Source: SKLM01 sp964421785 (lineage in GTDB: Bacteria; Chloroflexota; Anaerolineae; B4-G1). From it: DNA of 29,634 bases. The notes beneath the pieces were generated by a model. That model was not told the DNA's origin. It saw nothing but the letters and a program-made list of their open reading frames with translations, and made no database searches. Location of the stretch: NCBI GenBank assembly GCA_964421785.1, contig CAYQZG010000037.1, positions 1 to 29,634 on the forward strand, read 5' to 3'. Of this stretch, positions 7,134-15,589 are shown piece after piece (within the stretch, counting starts at the first letter, position 1; each line of letters starts with the position of its first letter). The position numbers and the translations under genes were made by a program.

Positions 7134-8336
7134 CTACTCCTTGCGCTCGATGATCATCGCGCCACCCTGTCCGCCGCCAACACAGGCTGTGGCGAGCCCC
7201 AGCGGAATGTCACGCTTGATCATCTCGTAAAGAAGCGTGACGACGAATCGGGTTCCGGTGCAGCCCACCGGGTGCCCTAGGGCGATGGCGCCTCCATTGA
7301 CGTTGACGTTCTCCCAACTCCAACCGTGATCCTCCAGCTCTCTACCGACGGCCAGCACCTGAGCTGCGAAAGCCTCGTTGAGTTCGATCAAATCGATGTC
7401 ACTGAGCGTCAGACCAGCTCGCTCCAGCGCCATAGGCGTGGCATAGGCGGGTCCAATGCCCATAATGTCCGGAGGAATAGCGGCATAGGCGTAGCTGCGG
7501 ATCGTGCCCATCGGCTCCACCCCGAGAGCCTTGGCCCTCTCTGCCGACATCACCACGACGGCTGCGGCGCCGTCGGAGATAGGACAGGCATTCGCCGGCG
7601 TGACCGTGCCGCCCTTCTTGAAAACGGTGGGGTAGAGAGCGGCCTTCTGGACCGTCAGACCAGGATTGATGCACTCATCCTCCACGATATCCTCGTGGGC
7701 CACCTCCTGGCCGGCCACGCGCTTGATCACCCGGAAAGGAACGATCTCGTCGCGGAACTTACCCATCCGGGTGGCCCGGAACGCCTTCTGGTGGCTCTTG
7801 ACCGCGTACTGATCCTGTTCCTCCTGACTAAAGTCGTACATCATCGCCAGGTTCTCCGCGGTACGCCCCATGATCTGCCCGCACACAGGATCCGTCAGAC
7901 CCTCCCACAGCGTGTCCGTGAACTGATCGTGACGTAGCTTGAGGCCCCAACGGGCGCCGCGCACGACGTACGGGGCCGTCGACATGCTCTCCACACCACC
8001 GCAGAGGAACACGTCGCCGTCGCCCGCTTGAATGGCCTGATAGGCCATGCTGATCGACATCGTCCCGGACACGCAGTTGCGCTGAATGGTACATCCGGGC
8101 ACATTGGCGGGGATTCCTGCCATCAGCGCCGCGACGCGCCCGATGTTGGCTGCGTCGCTCTGCTGGCTGATGCAGCCCAAAATGACGTCGTCGATCACTT
8201 TGGGGTCGATGTCGGCCCGCTTGACGGCTTCCTCGAACACCTTCGCGGCCAATTGCTGGGCGGGGATCTTGCGGAATACCCCACCATGCTTGCCGATCGC
8301 CGTGCGGCATCCGCTGACGATCACCACGTCCTTCAT
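7134..8336 (-). CDS. Thiolase (acetyl-CoA acyltransferase)
   Basis: Thiolytic cleavage of 3-ketoacyl-CoA to acetyl-CoA and a shortened acyl-CoA, the last step of beta-oxidation; the reverse condensation is also possible. The 400-residue length is normal. The nucleophilic cysteine is Cys88 in QRNCVSGTMS, the NEAFA motif is near residue 330, the histidine motif GGAIALGHPVGCTG is near 350, and the second active-site cysteine lies in ACVGGGQGGA near the C-terminus. All catalytic residues are present. It directly follows tetR by 45 bases and has an AAGGAGGCTAGT ribosome site. Degradative versus biosynthetic thiolase cannot be separated by sequence alone; the operon favours degradation. Confidence 0.93.
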   Translation of the reverse strand: MKDVVIVSGCRTAIGKHGGVFRKIPAQQLAAKVFEEAVKRADIDPKVIDDVILGCISQQSDAANIGRVAALMAGIPANVPGCTIQRNCVSGTMSISMAYQAIQAGDGDVFLCGGVESMSTAPYVVRGARWGLKLRHDQFTDTLWEGLTDPVCGQIMGRTAENLAMMYDFSQEEQDQYAVKSHQKAFRATRMGKFRDEIVPFRVIKRVAGQEVAHEDIVEDECINPGLTVQKAALYPTVFKKGGTVTPANACPISDGAAAVVVMSAERAKALGVEPMGTIRSYAYAAIPPDIMGIGPAYATPMALERAGLTLSDIDLIELNEAFAAQVLAVGRELEDHGWSWENVNVNGGAIALGHPVGCTGTRFVVTLLYEMIKRDIPLGLATACVGGGQGGAMIIERKE

Positions 8337-8381
8337 ACTAGCCTCCTTACGTTCGTTAGGTCACGACTCCCAATCAGGCGC

Positions 8382-9029
8382 TTACCCTTTTTTGGGCGCT
8401 GTCTTCAACCCTCTAATCGCCGCATCAATGCTTGACTGATAAAGCACGTCTTCACCCACGCCTACCATCTCTCGCCGCAGGGGATGCTCCATCAACTGCA
8501 GCACGCCGTTCAGCGAGGCCCAGAAGACGCAGGCTTCCTTCTGAGCATCGAGACAGTCAAAGACTCCCTCCTGGCATCCTCGCTCGACGACTCTCACGGC
8601 GAGGTTCAGCCCCTCCAAGCTAGCCTCCAGGATCTCCTGGTAGAGCTGTGAGGGAATGGCGTGCTGAAATCGGCCTCGGTCCATCGCCATCAGGAAGGGG
8701 AAATACTGAGGATCTCTGCGGAAGAAGCTCAAATAGGCCTGAGCGAGCGCCGTGAGCTGTGTATCCGCGGGGAGATGGTCTGAAGCTGTGTGCGCCTGTT
8801 CCAGCTCGGTAACCAGCTCCTCAAGGCCTCTTAGGAGCAAGTGAGCGAGGAGGGTCTCCTTGCTCTCGAAATAGAGGTAGACGGTTCCCTTGCTGATCTC
8901 GGCGCGTTCGGCAACGCTATCCATGGTAGCGTGGTGGAAACCGTTCTCGAAGAACGTCTCCCGAGCTGCCTGGAGGATGGATCGTCGGCGTTCCTGCTTC
9001 TCGCGTTCTCGACGCGCCCTGGTGCTCAA
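8382..9029 (-). CDS. TetR-family transcriptional regulator
   Basis: A 215-residue one-component regulator: an N-terminal helix-turn-helix (about residues 15-62, with AARETFFENGFHHATMDSVAERA and GTVYLYFESKETLL regions) followed by a helical ligand-binding domain. The likely start is a TTG preceded by AAGGAG at good spacing; the next ATG would cut into the DNA-binding domain. It is the first gene of the beta-oxidation operon, and a double palindrome covers its promoter, so it most likely represses its own operon and is released by an acyl-CoA, as known for FadR-type TetR proteins. The ligand is inference. Confidence 0.9.
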   Translation of the reverse strand: MSTRARREREKQERRRSILQAARETFFENGFHHATMDSVAERAEISKGTVYLYFESKETLLAHLLLRGLEELVTELEQAHTASDHLPADTQLTALAQAYLSFFRRDPQYFPFLMAMDRGRFQHAIPSQLYQEILEASLEGLNLAVRVVERGCQEGVFDCLDAQKEACVFWASLNGVLQLMEHPLRREMVGVGEDVLYQSSIDAAIRGLKTAPKKG

Positions 9030-9063
9030 AGTCCGTGCTCCTTGGCCGACACTGTCACCTTGC

Positions 9064-9096
9064 TAACCGACGGTCAGTAACTGACTGGTAGTCAGT
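9064..9096. promoter_or_regulatory. Probable TetR operator: two adjacent palindromes
   Basis: Two abutting 17-base dyads: 9080-9096 (ACTGAC-N5-GTCAGT, perfect arms, centre 9088) and 9064-9080 (TAACCGAC G GTCAGTAA, near-symmetric, centre 9072). Centres are 16 bases apart. The first dyad overlaps the -10 box and predicted start site of the operon promoter, so binding should repress. Autoregulation by the adjacent TetR protein is inferred. Confidence 0.75.
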
Positions 9097-9122
9097 ATAT
9101 CACAAGAGAGGCGCGCTGTCAA
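9094..9122 (-). promoter_or_regulatory. Sigma-70 promoter of the tetR/beta-oxidation operon
   Basis: Reading the minus strand, TTGACA (9122-9117) and TATACT (9099-9094) are separated by exactly 17 bases. Transcription would start near 9087, about 57 bases before the TTG start of tetR. Confidence 0.85.
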
Positions 9123-9144
9123 CGGTTTTTTCGACCTGTCACAG

Positions 9145-9294
9145 GGCAATCGCATTTAGGCTCAAAGCCCTCGTCCTCGAGGGCGTCGCAGGCGAGAGAG
9201 CAGAGCTGTCGGGGCCTTTCACGCCGAAGGACGACGGGCGGAGGCCGCCTACGAGACGGGGTCTAGGAGCGCACGATGTCTGTATGCGATTGCC
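9145..9294. mobile_element. MITE-like element, copy 1 (150 bp)
   Basis: The segment starts with GGCAATCGCAT and ends with its exact complement ATGCGATTGCC. It encodes no protein and contains two internal hairpins (GCCCTCG/CGAGGGC and GGCGG-AGG-CCGCC). A second copy lies at 28310-28484, with long stretches identical. This is the pattern of a non-autonomous mobile or repeat element. It ends 22 bases before the -35 box of the tetR promoter. No target-site duplication is clear. Confidence 0.8.
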
Positions 9295-9379
9295 GTGCGA
9301 CCTGCCAAGCTCCAACGCGGGCGATGACCGCGCCTGCAGGATAGAACGTGATAGGTCCGGAGCTGAAGCCTCATCGCCA

Positions 9380-12271
9380 TCACACCTCAAGCGCACTGGG
9401 ATCTTTGAGCGCCGCCCGTCCCTTGGTCGTCAGGTCGAGCACGACGCCGCCGTGCTGCAGTTCACGCGGCGCCAGGAAGTCGGCGTCTTCCAAATCCTCC
9501 AGCATACGCCGGATAGCGGTCTTGGATCGAAAACTGAGAGCCCCAAACTCGGCCTGCGCACACGCCTCCTTGCGAAGCGACCGTCTGCCATAGCGACCTT
9601 CGTCCTCGCCACGCAGGATGCGCATCAACGTCTGACGCCCCCAACTCCACGGTGCGTTGGCGACACAACGTAGCACGGTCAGAAGCTGCGTCCGCTCATC
9701 CGGCAGGCCGGGGTCCGGCAGGGTAGGCACCGCCACGCAGTTGTCACAGGCCTTGCAGTGCTCGATAGTACGGCCACCCAAGTAGGCGTTGATATGGCCA
9801 TGCCGGCAGCGCCTGGTGTTGGCGTAGGCTGCGATCTCGTCCACGCGCTGGATCTGCACAGTCTCGTATCGCTCCAGCAGTGTCTCGATCCGTTGGGCTG
9901 CGTCTTTCGGCGGCGGCAGCAGCTCTAACAGCAGATCGCGCCCCGATGGTCGATACATCAGCCAGCCCGCGTCCTCCCAGGCCAGCACCTTCCGCTCGAT
10001 CTCCGCCAAGGGGATGCCGGCCCTGGGGCTCACCTCGGCCAAATCCACCTTGAGCCACTGCTGAGGGCGGAGGCGGGCGGCCCGGCGGAAGGCTGCCAGA
10101 TCCTCCGGCAGGGCCTCGTCACGACAGACGGCCGACAAGCGGACGAGAGCCGCCCGCGGCAGGTCGGGGCCGCGCCACAGAAGCTCAGCCTCCTCCAGCA
10201 GGCTGAGGGCCACGCGCACCCGCGTATCATCAACCCGCAGGTCGCGCTCCATATCGGCCATCACAACTCGCCCTGCTGATTTGCCATGCAAGCGACGCTT
10301 CACCGCTGCGTAGACCTCGCGCAGGAACTCGACCGACAACATCCCCCGACGCATGCGCCTGGTCAGCAGGCCCTTGTCGTGTGAGGAGATCATCAGCACA
10401 CAGCGGGCCGGGAGCCCATCCCGCCCGGCCCGCCCGGCCTCCTGATAGTACGCCTCCAACGAGGCCGGGGGGAAGAAATGCAAGATGAAGCGAATATCCG
10501 GCTTGTCGATACCGAGGCCGAAAGCGATAGTGGCCACGACCACCCGCGTGCGGCCGCTCATGAAGTCATCCTGCACCCCGTGGCGGTCGCTGATGCCGGC
10601 GTGGTAGTGCGCTGCGTTCACGCCGTGACGGCGCAGCAGGGCAGCCAGTCTCTCGCAGCGAGCGCGCGTGTCGGCGTAGACGATGCCGCTGCCCGTCTCG
10701 GCCCGGCAGAAGGCCAGCAGGTAGTGCAGTTTGTCGTCATTGTCGTTGGCTTGGAACACCTCCAACTGCAGGTTCGGGCGGGTCACGTCGCCGGCGACGA
10801 GGCGAGGGCCGTCTGCCGAGCTCTGGGGGCTTCGTAGCCGTTCCAGGATATCTCGCCGCACCCGTGTGGGGGCCGTAGCCGTCATCGCCAGAAGCGTCGG
10901 ATCGCCCAGCGCCTCCCGTATCCGCCCGATGATGAGATAGTCGGGCCGGAAGTCATGGCCCCACATGCTGACGCAGTGCGCCTCGTCGACGACCAACCGC
11001 TTCACACCCGCACGGCGCAGCGCGTGAAGGAACGGCGGCTGGCGCAGCCTCTCCGGGGCGGCGTAGACCAACCGGTAAACCCCGTCGGCAACCCGGTCCA
11101 TGCGGCGTCGCAGCTCGTCACCGGCGAGCGTGCTGTTGATCGTAGTCGCGCGTCGCTGAACGCTCCGGGGCAGCGAGTCGACCTGATCCTTCATCAGCGC
11201 GATCAGGGGGGAGATGACCAGCGTGGTGTCTCGGTCGGCAAGCTCATGACTGTGGCCTTCCGCCAGCATGGCCGGAAGCTGGTAGCAGAGCGACTTCCCC
11301 CCGCCGGTGGGCAGGACGGTCAGCACGTCCTCACCGCGCAGGACGCAGGCCATCGTCTCCAGCTGACCGGGCAGGAGGGAATCAAAACCGAAGAACTGCT
11401 GGACGGCGCCGGTGATGGTGCCATGTTCTTCGTCGGAGACAGGTACGTCATCGAAGGAGGGCAGCGCTTCAGCACGCTCACCGCGCGGCACCTGGTGTGG
11501 GAGGTGAGGTTTGGGCTTTGCCTCCCTCGGCTTCACAGCGGGGTGCGGCCTGCCGGCGGGTGAGAAGTGCTCGCGCAACTCGTCCAGTTCCTCGGCGTAG
11601 TGGCGTTCGAGCTCGGCCTCCATCTCGGCCACGCGAGTGGCCTCGCCACTGGCTTGGAAGTAATCGCGCAGACGGCGAAGATAGGTGACGGAGAGCGGGT
11701 TTCCCTCGTCGGCTAGCCGCAGCAGTCGCACCGCGTAGCCGCTGGCGGTCACCCAGTCGCCGTGCGAGGAATAGATGTTGGTCATCCCCAACAGGTAAGC
11801 GCGACTATTGGGGTAGAGATCGTGCAAGTGTCGGTAGACGGACAGTGCTCCTTCCTCGTCGCCGCGGGCCAAATCGACCTCACCTAGCAGATTCCAAGCC
11901 ATCGAGCTCTCGCTTCGTTCGGCAACTATGGCCTGGGCAGTCTGTCGGGCGGACTCTACGTCACCGCGAGCCAGGTGGATGCGCGCCAACAGCGCACGGG
12001 CGACCGATGATTCCCTGCGCTGCAGGCGAGCTTCCATCACCGGCAAGGCCTCGTCAGGGCGACCTTGGGCCAAGAAGGCTCTCGCCCGCAGATCGCGCAG
12101 CGATACGTGCGTTGGATTGCGAGGGATCAGCACGTCCAGACATGCGTGCAGCTCATCGAACCGCTCCCAGCGGAGCATGAAGTTGAGGATGCGTCGGTCG
12201 CGGCCCCTGAGCTCGCGGACCTCGGCCATAGTCAAGCCAACCTCGTCGAGTATGGAAACTACGTCGCTCAT
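9380..12271 (-). CDS. recQ: RecQ-family DNA helicase with N-terminal TPR region
   Basis: An ATP-dependent 3'-5' DNA helicase of the RecQ family. The ATG at 12271 (after GGGGAGAG) gives 963 residues, far longer than the about 600 of classical RecQ. Residues about 30-235 form TPR-like helical repeats (ALLARIHLARGDVESA, NLLGEVDLARGDEEGA), then a basic linker to about 270. The helicase core follows: Walker A TGGGKSLC (about 322-329), DEAH box (429-432) with WGHDFRPDY, and motif VI QEAGRAGRDG (about 610-619). The RecQ zinc site has four cysteines (822, 839, 842, 845 in CRHGH...HCKACDNC). A winged-helix-like tail follows; no clear HRDC domain. The TPR extension suggests a protein partner. It is the last gene after two DUF488 genes and a dual-OB gene. 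Confidence 0.9.
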   Translation of the reverse strand: MSDVVSILDEVGLTMAEVRELRGRDRRILNFMLRWERFDELHACLDVLIPRNPTHVSLRDLRARAFLAQGRPDEALPVMEARLQRRESSVARALLARIHLARGDVESARQTAQAIVAERSESSMAWNLLGEVDLARGDEEGALSVYRHLHDLYPNSRAYLLGMTNIYSSHGDWVTASGYAVRLLRLADEGNPLSVTYLRRLRDYFQASGEATRVAEMEAELERHYAEELDELREHFSPAGRPHPAVKPREAKPKPHLPHQVPRGERAEALPSFDDVPVSDEEHGTITGAVQQFFGFDSLLPGQLETMACVLRGEDVLTVLPTGGGKSLCYQLPAMLAEGHSHELADRDTTLVISPLIALMKDQVDSLPRSVQRRATTINSTLAGDELRRRMDRVADGVYRLVYAAPERLRQPPFLHALRRAGVKRLVVDEAHCVSMWGHDFRPDYLIIGRIREALGDPTLLAMTATAPTRVRRDILERLRSPQSSADGPRLVAGDVTRPNLQLEVFQANDNDDKLHYLLAFCRAETGSGIVYADTRARCERLAALLRRHGVNAAHYHAGISDRHGVQDDFMSGRTRVVVATIAFGLGIDKPDIRFILHFFPPASLEAYYQEAGRAGRDGLPARCVLMISSHDKGLLTRRMRRGMLSVEFLREVYAAVKRRLHGKSAGRVVMADMERDLRVDDTRVRVALSLLEEAELLWRGPDLPRAALVRLSAVCRDEALPEDLAAFRRAARLRPQQWLKVDLAEVSPRAGIPLAEIERKVLAWEDAGWLMYRPSGRDLLLELLPPPKDAAQRIETLLERYETVQIQRVDEIAAYANTRRCRHGHINAYLGGRTIEHCKACDNCVAVPTLPDPGLPDERTQLLTVLRCVANAPWSWGRQTLMRILRGEDEGRYGRRSLRKEACAQAEFGALSFRSKTAIRRMLEDLEDADFLAPRELQHGGVVLDLTTKGRAALKDPSALEV

Positions 12272-12340
12272 CAAGCTCTCCCCTTCAGCCTTGGCGCAGC
12301 CTTGCGGCTCTGTACCTCTCTTTCTTCCAGCCCTGTGACC

Positions 12341-13069
12341 CTACAGCCGATCCTGCTCTACCTCTGCCTCATAGTCGGGCACAACGTGAACACCCACCAC
12401 CAGAGGCCAATACTCGCCTTGCCAGTTGCGGCTGAGTCCCACCGCCAGGTAGAGCGCCTCGGCGCCAAGGCGCTCGATCAAGGCCTCGTGATCCAGCGTC
12501 GACGCGCCGCCACCCTCTCTCAGCCAGGATCGGCCCAGCGCACGCCACTTGAGATCGGTCACCGACACGCCACGTCGGCTGACAGTGCGAGGGTGATTGA
12601 CCTCGCCATCCAGCACAAACCCCATCCGCGCCTCATACTTCCCGGAGTAACTGTCCAACGAGAAACGCGCCCAGACCCGCTCCGGTCTTACGAGACAGAG
12701 CGAGCGGGTGTGGTGGATCAGTACGTCCTCTGGCGCCTGATCTAGGTAATTGGGGAGGAAACTGGCCCGCTTTTCGCGCTCTAGACGGCGCAGGACGCGC
12801 GGACGCCGGCGGACAAAATCAACCAGCCAGTCCTCCACGTGGGGCGGGTCGGGCCGGGGCTCGACCAAGTTCAGGTCGACCACGTCACAACACTGAATCA
12901 GGCGACCATCGGCATCCGTCATATCACCAGGCTGGACGGTGCAGAAATCGCGCACCGGGCGCACCCAACGCAGTCCGGTCACCGGATCGGCATCGCGGGT
13001 GAAGCCGGCTGTGCAGATGCCGCTGAGCATCTTGGTCATCGCCAGGATGAGAACCTCTTGGCGTGGCAT
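12341..13069 (-). CDS. Probable dual-OB domain protein
   Basis: A 242-residue protein starting at the ATG at 13069 (GGGAG site); an upstream in-frame extension overlaps the previous gene and lacks a ribosome site. The sequence has a beta-rich N-terminal part with CTAGF and GLRWVRPVRDF (about 20-42), a helical linker rich in Arg and Glu (about 78-110), and a second beta part with VTDLKWRALGRSWL (about 172-185). The 'cysteine-AG ... RW-IRPV' pattern resembles proteins annotated as dual OB-containing; this is from memory and not certain. OB folds usually bind nucleic acid or nucleotides. It lies between a DUF488 gene (47 bases upstream) and TPR-RecQ (69 bases downstream). Confidence 0.6.
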   Translation of the reverse strand: MPRQEVLILAMTKMLSGICTAGFTRDADPVTGLRWVRPVRDFCTVQPGDMTDADGRLIQCCDVVDLNLVEPRPDPPHVEDWLVDFVRRRPRVLRRLEREKRASFLPNYLDQAPEDVLIHHTRSLCLVRPERVWARFSLDSYSGKYEARMGFVLDGEVNHPRTVSRRGVSVTDLKWRALGRSWLREGGGASTLDHEALIERLGAEALYLAVGLSRNWQGEYWPLVVGVHVVPDYEAEVEQDRL

Positions 13070-13116
13070 GGGCGTCTCCCTCCGATTCTCTATGCTTATC
13101 CGCTCCGCGCCGGCTC

Positions 13117-13557
13117 CTACAAGTGCACCAAGCGCAATCCCGGCAACTGCTCGACCCAATACTCCCCCACCAGCCGTCGGTGGCAGCGCTCCGCCGTCGA
13201 CTCGGCACAGAGAAGGCACGGGGCGCGGTAGCGAGCCAAGATATCGCTGCCCACCTGTTCGGCCCCGCGTTTCCTCAGGAGCGGTAGGAAGCGGGCCTCG
13301 TAGGCCTCCCAGTCGCCGTCATCGCGATACGCATCCAGAATCTCCGGCGTGGGTGCCAGCTCGGGATGGTGCTCGTACGCTATGTCGAACCCCTCGCGCA
13401 GGAGAAAGTCGAGGGTGTCCTGTTTGGTGTAGCCAAGCAGATGCGAGGTGTTGCGCAGACGGATGTCGATCACCACGTCCGCTCCAGCACCGCGCAGCTG
13501 GTTGATGAAAGTAGAGAGCGGTTTCCTTCGGTAGCCAATGGTATATACGGTCGTCAT
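13117..13557 (-). CDS. DUF488 family protein, paralogue 1
   Basis: A 146-residue cytosolic protein of the DUF488 family. Diagnostic parts are the opening TVYTIGYR, the VVIDIRLRN segment (about 28-36), and the C-terminal LLCAES...RCHR motif, whose two cysteines and CHR are the conserved putative active or binding site. The ATG at 13557 follows GAGGTG; a GTG three codons upstream is possible. The biochemical function of DUF488 is not established. It shares an operon with a second, divergent DUF488 gene, the dual-OB-like gene and RecQ, which points to a nucleic-acid or modified-nucleotide role, by association only. Confidence 0.85.
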   Translation of the reverse strand: MTTVYTIGYRRKPLSTFINQLRGAGADVVIDIRLRNTSHLLGYTKQDTLDFLLREGFDIAYEHHPELAPTPEILDAYRDDGDWEAYEARFLPLLRKRGAEQVGSDILARYRAPCLLCAESTAERCHRRLVGEYWVEQLPGLRLVHL

Positions 13558-13657
13558 AGGCAACACCTCGCGAAAGAAGGGACCGAGGGGAAAGGAGCCT
13601 CGTGTCCTTGTCTACTTGCTTTGCGCCGCCGTTACGTAGGGCGCCGGATACCTGCGA

Positions 13658-14149
13658 TCAGAAGAGCGAAAGCTGCTCGGCCGTCCGTTCTGCTTCAACC
13701 GTACGCCCATCAGGTTTGATGTGGAGCACACGGGCGCCCCGCTTCAGAAGCGTCTGGGTGACGAGCAGGTGGCGATGGCACTGCTGGTAGTCCCCCTCAC
13801 CACACATCATGGCGACCCGCTCGGTGCTGGTCAGGTCGAGCAGGCGTTTGATGCCGCGTTGATAAGCGTCGGCCCGCTCCATCCGTCCGTAGTCGGGACG
13901 TCCCGCCGTGTAGAGCGCTGGATCGGATGGACGGCCGCCGAGCGCATCGCCCATGAAGTGGTAGGCGATCCCGGCTCCCCTCAGGTCATCCTCCAGCGTC
14001 TCGCGGTTGAACTGCGGAGCCCATCGGCTGTAGGGCTGGCTGCGCACGTCCGCCACCAAGGTGACGTCGTGCTGGCGCAACAGGTCGATGAACGCTGTCG
14101 TCGTATGATCGCTGTGGCCAATCGTGTATATCAACAGTGTTTGGGGCAT
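13658..14149 (-). CDS. DUF488 family protein, paralogue 2
   Basis: A 163-residue DUF488 protein closer to the family norm than its neighbour: YTIGHSDHTT at the N-terminus, VADVRSQPYSRW and PQFNRETL (about 33-54), YHFMGDALGGRP (about 64-75), and the cysteine motif MMCGEGDYQQCHR (about 118-130). It is the first gene of the apparent four-gene operon; a 100-base gap separates it from the next DUF488 gene. The ribosome site (AGAGGAC, 13 bases before the ATG) is weak. The two paralogues differ strongly, so they are not a recent duplication and may form a heteromer. Function unknown. Confidence 0.87.
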   Translation of the reverse strand: MPQTLLIYTIGHSDHTTTAFIDLLRQHDVTLVADVRSQPYSRWAPQFNRETLEDDLRGAGIAYHFMGDALGGRPSDPALYTAGRPDYGRMERADAYQRGIKRLLDLTSTERVAMMCGEGDYQQCHRHLLVTQTLLKRGARVLHIKPDGRTVEAERTAEQLSLF

Positions 14150-14196
14150 CGCGTTCCGTCGTCCTCTCTTTGGGCCGTTGACATCGCGCCGAGTGT

Positions 14197-14202
14197 ATCA
14201 TA
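14197..14202 (-). promoter_or_regulatory. Possible -10 box for the DUF488-RecQ operon
   Basis: TATGAT on the minus strand lies 48 bases before the first DUF488 start. The matching -35 region (TGAACT at 17 bases) is poor, so the call rests mainly on the -10 and its position. Confidence 0.3.
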
Positions 14203-14276
14203 CATGCCGACATAAGCCAAGTTCATCTGGGTGTTTCCCCAGGGTCTATCACGCTTGGGGCTGATTCGATCTGTCG

Positions 14277-14421
14277 CTAGCACGACAACGTGAGTTTCGC
14301 TGGCAAGAGACTTCCGACGTCTGCAGGATGATGGTAGACAGGCCAGCAATCGTTCTGTGAGCGCCCCTAACCTGCGCTGGGCATGGACTCCGAGACTTCG
14401 GAAGTCACGTCGTCGTGCTAG
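14277..14421. mobile_element. 145-bp element with 17-bp terminal inverted repeats
   Basis: CTAGCACGACAACGTGA at 14277-14293 matches the reverse complement of 14405-14421 at 16 of 17 positions. The 145 bases enclosed contain no ORF of note. It differs from the element at 9145. It lies in the 375-base gap between the DUF488 operon and the plus-strand gene at 14525; otherwise this gap holds only candidate promoters. Only one copy is in the window, so mobility is inference. Confidence 0.6.
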
Positions 14422-14495
14422 GATGCTTGCAGGTGCCGGTCGTCTCAGCGGTGAAAATGATAAGATCCTGGCTACTTCCCGCAACTGACGAGAAA

Positions 14496-14504
14496 TGATA
14501 TACT
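14496..14504 (+). promoter_or_regulatory. Extended -10 promoter for the 354-residue protein
   Basis: TGATATACT at 14496-14504 is a consensus extended -10 (TGnTATACT). The start site would be near 14511, giving a short leader holding the GGAGGT ribosome site. The -35 (TTCCCG) is weak, as is common with extended -10 promoters. Confidence 0.5.
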
Positions 14505-14524
14505 TGATGGTGGAGGTGAATAGA

Positions 14525-15589
14525 ATGACAAGTAATCTGATGGATTGGCTCACAGGCTTAGGAGGCCGATTGTTGACGTTAGGTCGGCCTGACGAAGTGC
14601 TGCTGGAAGGGGCCATGGATCTACGTCAAGGTGATGAGATCTGGGAGTGCACCGTTCGGCGGGCGCGAACGTGGATCACGCCGCCGGATGGCGATCCGTA
14701 CCGACCCTACGTCGTCTTAACGGCGTCCCAAGACGGGAGAGTCCTGGGCGCGGAGCTGCTTGAGGGCGAACCGGCTCCCCCCGAGGTGATCAATGTGCTG
14801 GCGAAGGCGATGTGTCATCCCACCCCGGGTTCGGGGAGGAAGCGCCGCCCCAGCGTGATTCATCTGGATGATGCAGGTTTGGCCGAGGCATTGGCTCCAG
14901 AGCTGGAGAAGGTCGGTGTGGCCTGTAAGTTTCGGCGCACCCTGCGTGAGGTGGAGCAGGCTCTGGAGGCCATGGGCCAGTTCCTGGGCGATGAAGAGAC
15001 GATCCCCGGCCTGCTGGAGACACGTGGGGTGACGCCCTTCATGGTCAAAGGAGTGTTCGAAGCAGCAGCTTTCTTCTATCGCGAAGCTCCGTGGCGGTGG
15101 ATCGACGACGCGAACCCTATTGAGATGCGGTATCCTGTGGATAGCAAACCCCGCTACGCGGTCGTGATGGGCTATGGTGGAGAGGCCTACGGCCTGGCGA
15201 TCTATGACTCGACGGATGTGCTGCGAGACACCTATGCTGGAACGCCGGCGGAGCAGCTGCTTGGGCGCGAGACGTGGACGGTGCTGCTCTTCGGCGAGGC
15301 GATCGAGACGCCCTTCAATGACCTCGACGCCATAGAGGCGCACGACTGGCCGATTGCCGACAAGTATGCCTATCCGCTTCTGCTACGGGTCGGTTTGGAA
15401 CGCCCCAGCCGCCCTGGCAAGTCGGACCTCCGACGGCTCGAGGCAGCGCTGCTGGCGATCCCGTGCTTCGCGCAGGAGCATATGAGAGCGGATGAGGGGG
15501 CTCCACGACCGTTCGAGGAGACAGTGTCGCTTGCGATGGCCGACGGGAAGGATCGGATCCACCTCCGCTACCCTGTCCCCGGCTTCTGA
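14525..15589 (+). CDS. Uncharacterised 354-residue protein (DUF6930-like region possible)
   Basis: A soluble, acidic protein with no signal peptide or membrane segment. The ATG at 14525 follows GGAGGTGAATAGA; upstream in-frame codons are ignored. Residues about 30-145 contain a repeated-use pattern (WECTVRRARTWI, PYRPYVVLTA, APPEVINVLAKAMCHP, PSVIHLDD) that recalls proteins annotated DUF6930; the assignment is from memory and uncertain. The second half has YAVVMGYGGEAYGLAIYDS (about 216-234), resembling a beta-sheet domain. No catalytic motif is recognised. It is divergent from the DUF488-RecQ operon, separated by a small inverted-repeat element, so no functional link is claimed. Confidence 0.75.
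   Translation: MTSNLMDWLTGLGGRLLTLGRPDEVLLEGAMDLRQGDEIWECTVRRARTWITPPDGDPYRPYVVLTASQDGRVLGAELLEGEPAPPEVINVLAKAMCHPTPGSGRKRRPSVIHLDDAGLAEALAPELEKVGVACKFRRTLREVEQALEAMGQFLGDEETIPGLLETRGVTPFMVKGVFEAAAFFYREAPWRWIDDANPIEMRYPVDSKPRYAVVMGYGGEAYGLAIYDSTDVLRDTYAGTPAEQLLGRETWTVLLFGEAIETPFNDLDAIEAHDWPIADKYAYPLLLRVGLERPSRPGKSDLRRLEAALLAIPCFAQEHMRADEGAPRPFEETVSLAMADGKDRIHLRYPVPGF

Noticed and set aside
9139..9396. 85-codon minus-strand frame across the first repeat element (and a similar one at 28302-28520)
   Set aside because: It has no ribosome site, and the translation is conserved only because the DNA element is repeated; the reading frames differ outside it.
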